A stretch of DNA of 55,773 bases from positions 1 to 55,773 of the forward strand of contig JAEUHN010000048.1 in assembly GCA_016795365.1 (NCBI GenBank), written 5' to 3'. This document shows positions 1-8,043 of the stretch, piece after piece. This DNA is from Verrucomicrobiaceae bacterium. Its GTDB lineage: Bacteria > Verrucomicrobiota > Verrucomicrobiia > Verrucomicrobiales > Verrucomicrobiaceae. Numbering within the stretch: position 1 is the first letter of the stretch; each line of letters begins with the position of its first letter. Below the pieces are notes generated by a model. That model saw only the letters and a program-made list of their open reading frames with translations. It had not been told where the DNA came from and made no database searches. Both the position numbers and the translations under genes were made by a program.

Positions 1-1
1 C

Positions 2-340
2 CACGCCGATCACCTGCGCGACATGATGACGCTGTGCTTCAGCCATCCGCAGATGACCGGTTTCGTGATCTGGGGCTTCTGGGAAAAGCGCCACTGGAAG
101 CCCACCGCCGCCATGTTCAAGAACGACTGGACCGAGCGCCCGGCGGTGCAGGTCTGGCGCGATCTCGTGAAGGGCAAATGGTGGACCCGCTCCGACCTCG
201 CCGCCGATGCCAAAGGCGAAGCCGCCACCACCGCCTACTACGGCTGGTATGACATTACCATCGAGCACGGCGGCAAGACGAAGACCTTCGAGGTGAAGCA
301 TGCCACGAACGGCGGCAAGCCCACGCTGAAGCTGGAGTGA
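2..340 (+). CDS. C-terminal part of a GH10-like glycoside hydrolase (cut by window edge)
   Basis: The reading frame is open from the first bases of the window, so this is the end of a longer protein (112 residues visible). The segment with WGFWEKRHW followed by AAMF, DW and WRDLVKGKWWT resembles the C-terminal end of family 10 glycoside hydrolases (endo-xylanase-like), where the last barrel strand carries a WGFW-type motif. A short beta-rich tail follows (YYGWYDITIEHGGKTKTFEV), as in large multi-domain GH10 proteins. The catalytic glutamates would lie upstream of the window, so activity cannot be judged. The next gene is convergent, 24 bp away. The family call rests on motif memory only. Confidence 0.6.
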   Translation, partial: HADHLRDMMTLCFSHPQMTGFVIWGFWEKRHWKPTAAMFKNDWTERPAVQVWRDLVKGKWWTRSDLAADAKGEAATTAYYGWYDITIEHGGKTKTFEVKHATNGGKPTLKLE

Positions 341-364
341 TCGCACCGAACAACGTGCTTCAAC

Positions 365-1126
365 CTACCAGCGAACCTCGGCAGCGCTGCTCAAGTGGGT
401 GACACTGCCGTCGGCCAGCTGGAGCACAAGATGCCCTTCGTGATTGAGGTCGAGCACACGACCGTGAACCACGCTCTCATTCACTCGTGCGCGGATGGTT
501 TTGCCAATGAGGAGACTGCGCTCGCGAACCTCAGCGAGGGCCGCCGCGTAATCGTGCTCACAAAGTGCGAAGGCTTGACGCAACTCCACCAACACGGCGG
601 CCGCGAGTGACTCGCGATCAATCTCGCGGAGCGTGGGTGGCAGGGCCTTGAGCAGACTGATGGCCGAGTCTTCGAGTTCGGGCGCGAAGGTGGTGGCGTT
701 CACATTGAGCCCGATGCCGAGCACCAGGAACGAGCCTGTGGCTGACAGGGAGGTTTCAGCGAGCAATCCACACACCTTGCGTGAGCCGAGGTAGATGTCA
801 TTGGGCCACTTGATCTCCGGCTTGAGCGGAAGCATGGCCTCTATACCTTTGCACACAGCAAGGGCAGCGAGCGTGGTGAATCGTGGCCAAAACTCCAGCG
901 GTTCGTGCGGACGGAGAACGATGGAGAACATCAGGTCGCGCCCCTTGGGCGTCACCCAACGATTGCTTCGTTGCCCACGGCCTGCCGTTTGTGACTCAGC
1001 GAAGATGGCCAGCCACTCAGCTCCGGCGGCTCCGGCCTCGCGTGCGAGATCGTTGGTTGATCCCACTTCATCGTAACACTGCACCCGCCAGCCAGCCGCC
1101 TGCGATTCGATCACCTCCGCCCTCAT
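365..1126 (-). CDS. birA: Biotin--[acetyl-CoA-carboxylase] ligase, monofunctional
   Basis: This 253-residue protein should activate biotin with ATP to biotinyl-AMP and transfer it to the carrier lysine of biotin-dependent carboxylases in the cytoplasm. Visible motifs are GSTND near residue 22, the adenylate-binding GRGQRSNRW at 49-57, IKWPND at 105-110 and a KVCGLL segment just after it. The protein begins directly with the catalytic domain. The N-terminal winged-helix domain of bifunctional E. coli BirA is absent, so it is unlikely to act as a repressor. Its start codon overlaps the stop of the upstream cation-transporter gene in an ATGA arrangement (1123-1126), suggesting translational coupling, although the two functions are unrelated. 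Confidence 0.93.
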   Translation of the reverse strand: MRAEVIESQAAGWRVQCYDEVGSTNDLAREAGAAGAEWLAIFAESQTAGRGQRSNRWVTPKGRDLMFSIVLRPHEPLEFWPRFTTLAALAVCKGIEAMLPLKPEIKWPNDIYLGSRKVCGLLAETSLSATGSFLVLGIGLNVNATTFAPELEDSAISLLKALPPTLREIDRESLAAAVLVELRQAFALCEHDYAAALAEVRERSLLIGKTIRARVNESVVHGRVLDLNHEGHLVLQLADGSVTHLSSAAEVRW

Positions 1127-2031
1127 GTCACCTGATCGTCATTGGGATGCAGTTCATCGTGATCATCTTCACACTCGAGGTGGCTGGTGATCACCACTTG
1201 TTTTTGCACGCTCGAATGAACGGCGCGCTCGATGTCGGTGGCGATGAGATGAGCCTCGCGCAGGGAGATGTCGCCACGAAAAAGGAAGTGAACGTCCACC
1301 CAGTGAATGCTGCCCGCATCGCGATGCCGAAGGGCGTGGAAACTGACACCACGCGCAGCCGTCTCACGGGCCATGGACTCGTTCAGTTGCTCTTCTAGCT
1401 CAGGATCAGCTACGTCCATGAGACCAGCCACGGAGCGGGACACAAGACCGTAGCCCGAGACAAGAATATTGCCTGCCATGAGGAGACCACAGATGGGATC
1501 CCAGGCTGCCCATCCTGTGAACGTGACCAAACCGAGACCGACGATGGCACCGAGACTGGTCCAGCCATCCGTGAGCACATGCTTGCCATTGGAAACCAGG
1601 ATCAAGGACTTGGCCTTGCGTCCCTGCCAGATGAGGTAGGCACCGAGTCCGCCATTGATAATAATGGTCGCCACCACGAGCAGCACACCATTGCCCACAT
1701 TGGCAGGAGCCACCCCATGGAGCCAGTGCTGGATCGATTCATAGATGATGAACACCGCCGCCACGATGATCAGCATCCCTTCGATACCTGCGGAGAAGAA
1801 CTCCACCTTGCCATGCCCGTAGCGATGATCGGCATCGGCCGGCTTGCCGACGAGGCTCATGCTGTAGGCTGCGAACGTCACAGCGGCGAGGTGCACCACG
1901 GACTCGGCCGCGTCCCCGAGGATGGCCGTGGACTGCGTCACCAGATAGGCCCCCATCTTGAGCACCAGCATGACGAAGCTGGCGATCAATGAGATGCGCA
2001 TGGCGAGAACGGAAGACTTGTTGGATGACAT
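1123..2031 (-). CDS. Cation diffusion facilitator family metal transporter
   Basis: A 302-residue inner-membrane protein of the CDF family, which exports divalent metals such as Zn, Fe, Co or Mn in exchange for protons. The first half has about six hydrophobic segments. The motifs LGDAAESVVHL in helix 2 and LTDGWTSLGAIVGL in helix 5 hold the acidic residues that usually bind metal. The C-terminal part, with the segment HWVDVHFLFRGD, fits the cytoplasmic CDF dimerisation domain. The ATG at 2031 was chosen because the longer open frame up to 2241 would run through a terminator and into the neighbouring gene, and its extra residues look non-coding. Metal specificity cannot be read from the sequence. 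Confidence 0.9.
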   Translation of the reverse strand: MSSNKSSVLAMRISLIASFVMLVLKMGAYLVTQSTAILGDAAESVVHLAAVTFAAYSMSLVGKPADADHRYGHGKVEFFSAGIEGMLIIVAAVFIIYESIQHWLHGVAPANVGNGVLLVVATIIINGGLGAYLIWQGRKAKSLILVSNGKHVLTDGWTSLGAIVGLGLVTFTGWAAWDPICGLLMAGNILVSGYGLVSRSVAGLMDVADPELEEQLNESMARETAARGVSFHALRHRDAGSIHWVDVHFLFRGDISLREAHLIATDIERAVHSSVQKQVVITSHLECEDDHDELHPNDDQVT

Positions 2032-2058
2032 GAACGAGATGGGAAAAGGGATGTAGAT

Positions 2059-2094
2059 GCAAAAGCGCCGATGAGGGGAAAACCTCATCGGCGC
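2059..2094 (-). terminator. Rho-independent terminator of the DUF937 gene
   Basis: A perfect 12-bp stem (GCGCCGATGAGG pairing with CCTCATCGGCGC, arms 2065-2076 and 2083-2094) closes a six-base loop. On the minus strand the stem is followed at once by TTTTGC. It lies 22 bp after the stop of the DUF937 gene and before the cation transporter start, so it should separate the two leftward transcription units. Confidence 0.85.
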
Positions 2095-2116
2095 ATCAAA
2101 ACCAAAATCAACGAGT

Positions 2117-2632
2117 TCAGGAAGGCTTCTGACCACCGAGCACCGCGCCCAGAATATCCTGAAGTCCCCCACCCTGCATGAGTCCGCTGATTGCACCAGT
2201 GAGTGCATCACCCGAATGCTGGTCAGCATTGACCTCACCATGGGGAGTGAGCTTGTCGATGATCACCGGCAGCATGCCTGCGATCATCGGCGAGACCTGA
2301 TCAAGATTGAGACCGAACTTCGCTGCAACTTCCTTCACGGCATCGCTGCCGAGAAGCTGCGTGGCCTGGCTGGCACTGATGGGCTGGTTTTCACCCTTGC
2401 CGATCCACGAGCCTACGACATCACCCAAACCCATGGACTTCGCCTTTTCCAGCAAGCCGCCAATGCCACCCGAGGCATTGATCACGCTGCTGATGGCCGC
2501 GGGAGCTTCCTGAGCGCCTGCACCGCTGAGCAAGGTGCCAAGCAAGCCTCCCAACGGATTGCCGCCACCCTGTTGATTGCCTCCCAATACGCTGCCCAGA
2601 ATGTTGCCTGCGATAGAGTCGAATAGTCCCAT
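2117..2632 (-). CDS. DUF937 (YidB-like) protein
   Basis: A 171-residue protein starting MGLFDSIAGNILGSVLGG, the usual N-terminus of DUF937/YidB-family proteins: a glycine-rich, amphipathic beginning followed by repeated helical segments (ISSVINASGGIGGLLEKAKSMGLGDVVGSWIGKGEN, then QLLGSDAVKEVAAKFGL). No signal peptide or true membrane segment is visible. The biochemical role of the family is not established to my knowledge. The gene ends in a strong terminator and is read in the same direction as the transporter downstream of that terminator. The leader (CTACATCATCATC before ATG) has no Shine-Dalgarno sequence. Confidence 0.85.
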   Translation of the reverse strand: MGLFDSIAGNILGSVLGGNQQGGGNPLGGLLGTLLSGAGAQEAPAAISSVINASGGIGGLLEKAKSMGLGDVVGSWIGKGENQPISASQATQLLGSDAVKEVAAKFGLNLDQVSPMIAGMLPVIIDKLTPHGEVNADQHSGDALTGAISGLMQGGGLQDILGAVLGGQKPS

Positions 2633-2753
2633 GATGATGATGTAGTTGAGTTGCAGTGATGACCGAAGCGCTTCGGAAAGGAAACGCGAGGGTGAGGGAC
2701 ACCCCAGGGGGCGTCAACGTTTAGTTTTAGGCGAAAAGAAAATCAGAGCCTGT

Positions 2754-2780
2754 GATGAGAGGTTCACACTTCCTCTCATC
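2754..2780 (-). terminator. Hairpin after the alanine-rich repeat gene
   Basis: A 9-bp perfect stem (GATGAGAGG at 2754-2762 with CCTCTCATC at 2772-2780) sits just past the stop of the repeat protein gene. On the minus strand the first T-rich stretch follows only after about 10 bases, so this is a weak or non-classical terminator. Confidence 0.4.
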
Positions 2781-2792
2781 GCGGCGCAGTGA

Positions 2793-3983
2793 TCAGCTCT
2801 CGGCCTCATCGATCCACACCACCTCATCGTTCTTCGCAGCTTTGGCGGCTTCGCGACTGAGGCGAATGAGCTCCTTCTCGCGCTCCTTGGCGGCTGCTTT
2901 TTCAGCAGCGATCTTAGCGGCAAGTGCCTCCTCTTTGGCTAGTCGTTGGGCTTCCTTCTCGGCCAATGCTCGTGCCTTCGCTTCGGCCGCTGCTTGCTTG
3001 ATGGCATCGCGCTCGGCTTTGAGTCGAGCTTTCTCCTCCTCGACGGCCTGACGAGCTGCTTCACGTTCAGCTTTCTCACGAGCCTTCTGAGCAGCCAATG
3101 CTGCGGCAGCTTCGGCCCAGGCTTTTCTCTCAGCCTCCTTCTCGGCAAGCATGGCAGCTTTGGCTTCGGCGGCGGCTTGCTTCGCAGCTTCGCGTTCAGC
3201 TTGCGCTTGTGCTTTGGCTTCGGCTGCGGCTTGCTTCGCGGCTTCGCGCTCGGCTTCCGCTTTCGCTTTGGCTTCGGCGGCGGCTTGCTTCGCGGCTTCG
3301 CGCTCGGCTTCCGCTTTCGCTTTGGCTTCGGCAGCAGCCTGCTTCGCGGCTTCGCGTTCAGCTTGCGCTATTGCTTTGGCTTCGGCAGCGGCTTGTCTCG
3401 CGGCTTCGCGCTCGGCTTCCGCTTTCGCTTTGGCTTCGGCAGCAGCCTGCTTCGCGGCTTCGCGCTCGGCTTCCGCTTTCACTTTGGCTTCGGCAGCAGC
3501 CTGCTTCGCGGCTTCGCGTTCAGCCTGCGCCTTCGCCTTAGCTTCGGCTGCGGCTTGCTTCGCGGCTTCGCGCTCGGCCTGCGCTTTTGCCTTGGCTTCG
3601 GCTGCGGCTTGCTTCGCAGCTTCGCGCTCGGCCTGCGCTTTTGCCTTGGCTTCGGCTGCGGCTTGCTTCGCAGCTTCGCGTTCAGCTTGCGCTTTCGCCT
3701 TGGCTTCGGCTGCGGCTTGCTTCGCGGCTTCGCGCTCAGCCTGCGCTTTTGCCTTGGCTTCGGCTGCGGCTTGCTTGGCTGCGATGTCGGCCGCGATCTT
3801 GGCTTCGAGCGCTGCTCCCAGATCATCAACGAATGCTTTCAGTCCCGAGGCGAAGTCATCGGCCAAATGCTTCAGTTCGATCGCTTGTTCAGGCAACACC
3901 TGCTCTGAAAGGTCGAGCGTGGACAATTTGGCAGAGAGGTCAGCCAGAAGTTTGAGGAGCTTGGGATCGGGTTTGGTAGTCAT
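2793..3983 (-). CDS. Alanine/glutamate/lysine-rich coiled-coil repeat protein
   Basis: A 396-residue cytoplasmic-looking protein with no signal peptide. Residues 1-67 form an ordinary helical N-terminus (MTTKPDPKLLKLLADL...). Residues 68-283 are twelve tandem copies of an 18-residue unit, typically AAKQAAAEAKAKAQAERE, predicted to be one long charged helix. The rest is a less regular helix rich in K, E, A and R, ending in the acidic tail DEVVWIDEAES. The composition recalls TolA domain II and similar spacer proteins, but there is no TolA-like membrane anchor or C-terminal domain, so I do not call it TolA. The repeats also create long spurious reading frames on the opposite strand. Confidence 0.75.
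   Translation of the reverse strand: MTTKPDPKLLKLLADLSAKLSTLDLSEQVLPEQAIELKHLADDFASGLKAFVDDLGAALEAKIAADIAAKQAAAEAKAKAQAEREAAKQAAAEAKAKAQAEREAAKQAAAEAKAKAQAEREAAKQAAAEAKAKAQAEREAAKQAAAEAKAKAQAEREAAKQAAAEAKVKAEAEREAAKQAAAEAKAKAEAEREAARQAAAEAKAIAQAEREAAKQAAAEAKAKAEAEREAAKQAAAEAKAKAEAEREAAKQAAAEAKAQAQAEREAAKQAAAEAKAAMLAEKEAERKAWAEAAAALAAQKAREKAEREAARQAVEEEKARLKAERDAIKQAAAEAKARALAEKEAQRLAKEEALAAKIAAEKAAAKEREKELIRLSREAAKAAKNDEVVWIDEAES
3135..3782 (-). repeat. Twelve-unit 54-bp tandem repeat within a coding region
   Basis: Twelve consecutive 54-bp units, each encoding 18 residues, are almost identical in protein sequence. Differences concentrate at residues 12-14 of the unit (AKAQ, AKAE, VKAE, AIAQ, AQAQ). 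Five units at the start of the array (5' end of the gene) encode exactly the same peptide, which suggests recent duplication there. Confidence 0.9.
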
Positions 3984-4163
3984 AGCGTGCGTCTAACGAT
4001 CCTGGCATCCAGGACCGGAAAAAGGGGGCCAATGGATGAACAAAGTTTCCCGCCTGTAAATGACCAAACGCAGGAGGCTTCACAATGAAGGTTCAACCAA
4101 GTAGTGCGCCCGGATCCGTGTGAAGAACTTGCCAGCATAGGACCATCGGTGCTTTCATCGGCG

Positions 4164-5588
4164 ATGCCATTCTCTCGCCTTCCTCGCCGCGCCTTTCTTC
4201 AATCAGCCCTGGGAGGTTGCGCCGCCTCATCGGCGCTTCCGCTCGCGGCGGCAGCCGGAGACGATGCACAGGGATTTGATGAACCTGCACGCCGCCTGGA
4301 TCTCCACGATGATGCCGACGTGATCGTCTGTGGCGCGGGCCCCGCCGGGATCGCCGCAGCGCTGACAGCTGCACGTGCTGGCGCCCGAACTCGCCTATTT
4401 GAAGTGCACGGATGCCTCGGCGGCGTGTGGACCGCTGGATTGCTCACTTACATTTTTGACTTCGACAAGCCGGGCCTCACCCGCGAACTCGCCAAGCGCC
4501 TCGACGACCGTGACGCGCGCCGCAGCAAGAACCCCAGCCGCTTTGTCTATGAACCGGAGGAAATGAAAGTCCTGCTCGAGGAGATGTGCCTCGAAGCAGG
4601 TGTGAAGTTCCAACTGCACACCCGCGTTTCAGCGGCCTTTCGTGAGGGATCACGACTGCGCACCGTGGTCACTGAGTCCAAGGCGGGCCGCCAGGCGTGG
4701 CGGGCTCCGGTGTTCATTGATGCGACAGGTGATGGCGACCTCGGGGCTCAGGCAGGATGCGAATGGGATGTGGGCCAGGCCAAAGAATGTCCGTGCCAGC
4801 CGATGACGATGAATGCGCTCGCGGTGGTGCGCGATGCTCATGCCTTGAAAGACTTCATGTCCTTCAATGGCACCGATGAATTCAACGGCCCGGGCGGTCA
4901 TCTCACCTGCGTGGAAGCCTTCAAGGCGGAGCTGAAGCGCGCGGGCATCGAGACCTCCTACGGTCATCCCACCATCTTCCCTGTGCGCGAGGATCTCGTG
5001 ATGCTGATGCTGACCCACGAATACGGCATCAAGCCCTGGGACGCCGCAGCGATCAGTGAAGCCACCGTGCGCTCTCGTGCCGAAGTCTTCCGTGTCATGC
5101 GTGCTCTGCGCAAGCTGGGCGGCCCCTGGGAAGGCCTTCAGATCGCAGCCACCGCCGAACAGATCGGCGTGCGCGATGGTCGTCGCATCCACGGGCGCTA
5201 CACCTTGAGCCGCGAGGATCTTATCAACGGAACCCGCCTGGAGGATGGCGTCGCACGCGTCACCTTCGGCGTGGACATTCATGCCGACTCGAAAGAGACC
5301 AATCGCACCAAGCCCATCAACAACGGCGACTTCAAGATGAAGCCCTACGACATCCCGTTGCGTGCGCTCATCGCCAGGGACGTGGATGGACTCATGATGG
5401 CGGGTCGCTGCATCAGCGGCGACTTCATCGCCCACGCCAGCTATCGGGTCACTGGCAATGCCGTGGCGATGGGCGAGGCCGCAGGCGTGATCGCCGCACT
5501 CGCCGCCCAGTCACGACGTCTGCCACACGAAGTCCCGTGGAGCGAAGGAGCCGCCAAGCTGACCGCCTTAGGTCAGCACAAGATCTGA
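4164..5588 (+). CDS. Tat-exported FAD-dependent oxidoreductase
   Basis: This 474-residue protein begins with a twin-arginine signal (RLPRRAFLQ, residues about 5-13, then a hydrophobic stretch to about 30), so it should be folded with its cofactor and exported. The FAD-binding Rossmann motif is VIVCGAGPAGIAAALTAARAG around residues 54-74, with GGVWTAGL and DATGDGDLGAQAGC further on, and a C-terminal GRCISGDFIAHASYRVTGNAVAMGEAAG flavin segment. This is the FAD_oxidored (FAD-dependent oxidoreductase, PF12831) layout common in Verrucomicrobia and Planctomycetes. The substrate is unknown. The ATG at 4164 was chosen because the Tat motif follows it directly; the 20 codons upstream look non-coding. 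No obvious operon partner is present. Confidence 0.85.
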   Translation: MPFSRLPRRAFLQSALGGCAASSALPLAAAAGDDAQGFDEPARRLDLHDDADVIVCGAGPAGIAAALTAARAGARTRLFEVHGCLGGVWTAGLLTYIFDFDKPGLTRELAKRLDDRDARRSKNPSRFVYEPEEMKVLLEEMCLEAGVKFQLHTRVSAAFREGSRLRTVVTESKAGRQAWRAPVFIDATGDGDLGAQAGCEWDVGQAKECPCQPMTMNALAVVRDAHALKDFMSFNGTDEFNGPGGHLTCVEAFKAELKRAGIETSYGHPTIFPVREDLVMLMLTHEYGIKPWDAAAISEATVRSRAEVFRVMRALRKLGGPWEGLQIAATAEQIGVRDGRRIHGRYTLSREDLINGTRLEDGVARVTFGVDIHADSKETNRTKPINNGDFKMKPYDIPLRALIARDVDGLMMAGRCISGDFIAHASYRVTGNAVAMGEAAGVIAALAAQSRRLPHEVPWSEGAAKLTALGQHKI

Positions 5589-5685
5589 CGCAGCTCTTGA
5601 GTTCGCCGACTCAACCCGTCACAACAATCTCGCGCTTCCTGATGGAAGCACTCTTCCGATTGCGATTCTACACTCAGCACCGCCC

Positions 5686-6615
5686 ATGAAATCCGCGTTC
5701 CTCCTCCTGCTCGCCAGCGTGAGCCTCATCGCCTGCAAACCCGCTGCACCAAGCAATGCCACTCCCGGCAAGCCTAAGGTGGCCCTCGTGATGAAGTCCC
5801 TCGCCAATGAGTTCTTCCAAACCATGGCCGAGGGCGCGAAGAAGCATCAGGCTGCGCATGCCGCCGACTACGAACTCATCGTGAACGGCATCAAAAACGA
5901 AACCGACCTCGCCGAGCAAGTCGGCCTCATCGAGCAGATGGTCTCGCAAGGCGTGCAAGCCATCGTCGTCGCGCCCGCTGACTCGAAGGCTCTGATTACC
6001 GTCTTGAAGCGAGCCAAGGATGCTGGCGTGCTCGTGATCAACATTGACAACAAGCTCGACGCCGACACTCTCAAGCAAGCCGGACTCACGATTCCTTTCG
6101 TCGGCCCCGACAACCGCGCTGGTGCCAAGGCGGTCGGCGAAGTGCTCGCCAAGAAGCTCAAGGCCGGTGACGAAGTCGCGATCATCGAAGGCGTCACCAC
6201 CGCCTTCAACGGTCAGCAACGCCGCGCCGGATTCGAGGATGCGATGAACGCCGCTGGCATGAAGATCGTCAGCACGCAAAGCGGCCAGTGGGAGATGGAC
6301 AAGGCCAACACCGTCGCCAGCGGCATCCTCGCCGCAAATCCCAACGTGAAAGCCCTCCTCTGCGCCAACGATAACATGGCCCTCGGTGCCGCCGCTGCTG
6401 TGCAAGCCGCAGGCAAATCTGGCCAAATTCAAATCGTCGGATTCGACAACATCGCTGCCCTGAAGCCCTTGCTCGCGGATGGTCGCGTCCTCGCCACCGC
6501 TGATCAGCACGGCGATCAACTCGCGGTGTTCGGCATCGAGGCCGCGCTGAAGATCTTGAAGGACAAGTCCACGCCCGCCGATCAGCAGACGCCGGTGGAT
6601 GTGGTGACGAAGTAG
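5686..6615 (+). CDS. rbsB: Ribose/nucleoside-type ABC transporter substrate-binding lipoprotein
   Basis: A 309-residue periplasmic sugar-binding protein of the RbsB/LacI-like fold. It has a lipoprotein signal peptide with the lipobox LIAC at residues 14-17, so it should be tethered to a membrane. The mature protein shows the family segments VALVMKSLANEFFQTMAEGAKK, the DSKALITVLKRAKDAGVLVINIDNK region and NVKALLCANDNMALGAAAAVQAAG. It opens an operon with a permease, two nucleoside hydrolases and a ribokinase, which points to ribose or nucleosides as ligand, but the ligand is inferred from context. A lower-G+C gene separates it from the permease gene. Confidence 0.85.
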   Translation: MKSAFLLLLASVSLIACKPAAPSNATPGKPKVALVMKSLANEFFQTMAEGAKKHQAAHAADYELIVNGIKNETDLAEQVGLIEQMVSQGVQAIVVAPADSKALITVLKRAKDAGVLVINIDNKLDADTLKQAGLTIPFVGPDNRAGAKAVGEVLAKKLKAGDEVAIIEGVTTAFNGQQRRAGFEDAMNAAGMKIVSTQSGQWEMDKANTVASGILAANPNVKALLCANDNMALGAAAAVQAAGKSGQIQIVGFDNIAALKPLLADGRVLATADQHGDQLAVFGIEAALKILKDKSTPADQQTPVDVVTK

Positions 6616-6656
6616 TTTGCTCGTGGGAGGGCAACTGGTCCAAATTTCAAACAGTT

Positions 6657-7103
6657 ATGGCTCACGGTCGAAAGCGTTCATTTGCCGCAGGGGTGCTCTG
6701 TGGTTGCGTTCTCGTGACACTCATCACAGTCGGAGGAGTGTTAAGCCTCGGGATAGACTTGGGTCCTCCGGGTTACCCCCATTTTACGGAGAGCAGTGCA
6801 CGCCACACGGTGCTAGAATGGGCGCGGCTTCAGTCTTTTCCCACTGACTCTCGAAGCTTTGTGATCACGACTGAGGGTGGAATATTTACCAGGGCATTCC
6901 GAGTGTCGTTCTTCGGCCAACCAAAAGCCATTGAGATATGGCTAAAGAGTTGTCCTGGAATATCTGATTCAAGGACTTCCAAATCAACAGCTCCTGACGG
7001 GACGATTACATACCAGATCGCGCCGGGTGGCGGAGCTGCATTTGCGGAAGTCGTCCATCATCCGTTGAGAGGAACAATCCAGATCTACACCTACTGGAGT
7101 TGA
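6657..7103 (+). CDS. Membrane-anchored hypothetical protein inserted in the operon
   Basis: A 148-residue protein that I do not recognise. Residues 8-32 form one hydrophobic segment (AAGVLCGCVLVTLITVGGVLSLGI), probably an N-terminal anchor. The rest is soluble, with a beta-rich look (RAFRVSFFGQPKAIEIWLKSC and TITYQIAPGGGAAFAEVVHH). It sits between the binding-protein and permease genes, 41 bp after the first and 16 bp before the second. Lines I counted are about 45-53% G+C, below the neighbouring genes. It is probably a later insertion that did not interrupt the operon direction. Confidence 0.6.
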   Translation: MAHGRKRSFAAGVLCGCVLVTLITVGGVLSLGIDLGPPGYPHFTESSARHTVLEWARLQSFPTDSRSFVITTEGGIFTRAFRVSFFGQPKAIEIWLKSCPGISDSRTSKSTAPDGTITYQIAPGGGAAFAEVVHHPLRGTIQIYTYWS

Positions 7104-7119
7104 GTGACTCCGCTCCCTT

Positions 7120-8043
7120 ATGCGCCGCTTCGCCGACTACCTTATCCTCATTGCCGTGCTCGCCGCGATGGTCGCGCTGTTTGGCTCGTTACGCGAAAGC
7201 TTCCTCAGCGCTGCCACGCTGGGCAGTGTGGCCAATCGTATCCCCGCGCTGGCCTTGGTCGCCACGGGCATGACGTTGGTGATGGTCACGGGTGGCATCG
7301 ACTTGTCCGTGGGTTCCGTGCTCGGCCTGTGCGGTGCCACGGTCGGCGTGATGATGGCGGACTGGCATTGGGGACTGATGCTCGCCTTGCTCGGCAGCGT
7401 CCTCGTTGGCGGCGTGATCGGCAGCACAACGGGTGCGGTGAGCGTGAAACTCCGGCTCCCGTCGTTCATCGTGTCGCTCGGCATGCTGGAGATCGCGCGA
7501 GGCCTGGCCTTCCTCACCACGAACTCGCAGACCAAATACATCGGCGCAGGCATCGAGTCGCTCGGTGCTCCGTTCGGTGGGCTGGTCATTTCGCCAGCGT
7601 TCGTTATCAGCGTGCTCTTCGTCATCGCGGGTCAGGTGCTGCTCTCACACACGGCCATCGGACGGCACTTGATCGCCATCGGCGCGAATCGCGAAGCCGC
7701 ACTGATCTCCGGCGTCCCCGTGGATCGTCCGCGCATCCTCGCACACGCCTTGCTCGGTGCACTGACCGGCCTCGCCGCGGTCTTCAATTGCTCGCGCCTC
7801 GGAAGCGCTGATCCGAATGCAGGCGTGGGCTTCGAATTGAGCGCCATCGCTGCGGTCGTCGTCGGTGGCACCAGCTTGATGGGTGGACGCGGTTCCGTCG
7901 TGAAGAGCTTCATGGGCGTGCTGATCATCGCCACGCTCGAGGCCGGTCTCGTGCAAATCGGTGCCAGCGAACCGATGAAGCGTGTCGTCACCGGTTTGGT
8001 CATTATTGCCGCTGTGCTGGCTGATACCTGGAGAAGAAAATGA
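7120..8043 (+). CDS. rbsC: Ribose-type ABC transporter permease
   Basis: A 307-residue integral inner-membrane protein of the BPD_transp_2 family with about eight to nine hydrophobic segments. The family signatures GGIDLSVGSVLGLCG (residues about 64-78) and the late GFELSAIAAVVVGGTSLMGGRGSV are both clear. It would form the channel of a ribose/nucleoside importer with the lipoprotein encoded upstream. The ATPase normally found between the two (RbsA type, two nucleotide-binding domains) is not in this window. The stop codon overlaps the start of the nucleoside hydrolase gene (ATGA at 8040-8043), consistent with one operon. Confidence 0.9.
   Translation: MRRFADYLILIAVLAAMVALFGSLRESFLSAATLGSVANRIPALALVATGMTLVMVTGGIDLSVGSVLGLCGATVGVMMADWHWGLMLALLGSVLVGGVIGSTTGAVSVKLRLPSFIVSLGMLEIARGLAFLTTNSQTKYIGAGIESLGAPFGGLVISPAFVISVLFVIAGQVLLSHTAIGRHLIAIGANREAALISGVPVDRPRILAHALLGALTGLAAVFNCSRLGSADPNAGVGFELSAIAAVVVGGTSLMGGRGSVVKSFMGVLIIATLEAGLVQIGASEPMKRVVTGLVIIAAVLADTWRRK

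Noticed and set aside
2032..2241. Longer start for the cation diffusion facilitator
   Set aside because: It would include the terminator stem of the upstream gene and overlap that gene's coding sequence; the residues are not transporter-like.
2946..3996. Long open frames on the plus strand (up to 320 codons) opposite the repeat protein
   Set aside because: They arise from the 54-bp repeat, which keeps all frames open. Their Phe/Leu/Arg/Gly-rich or Ala/Ser-rich translations have no domain, and the minus-strand frame has a sensible N-terminus and terminator.
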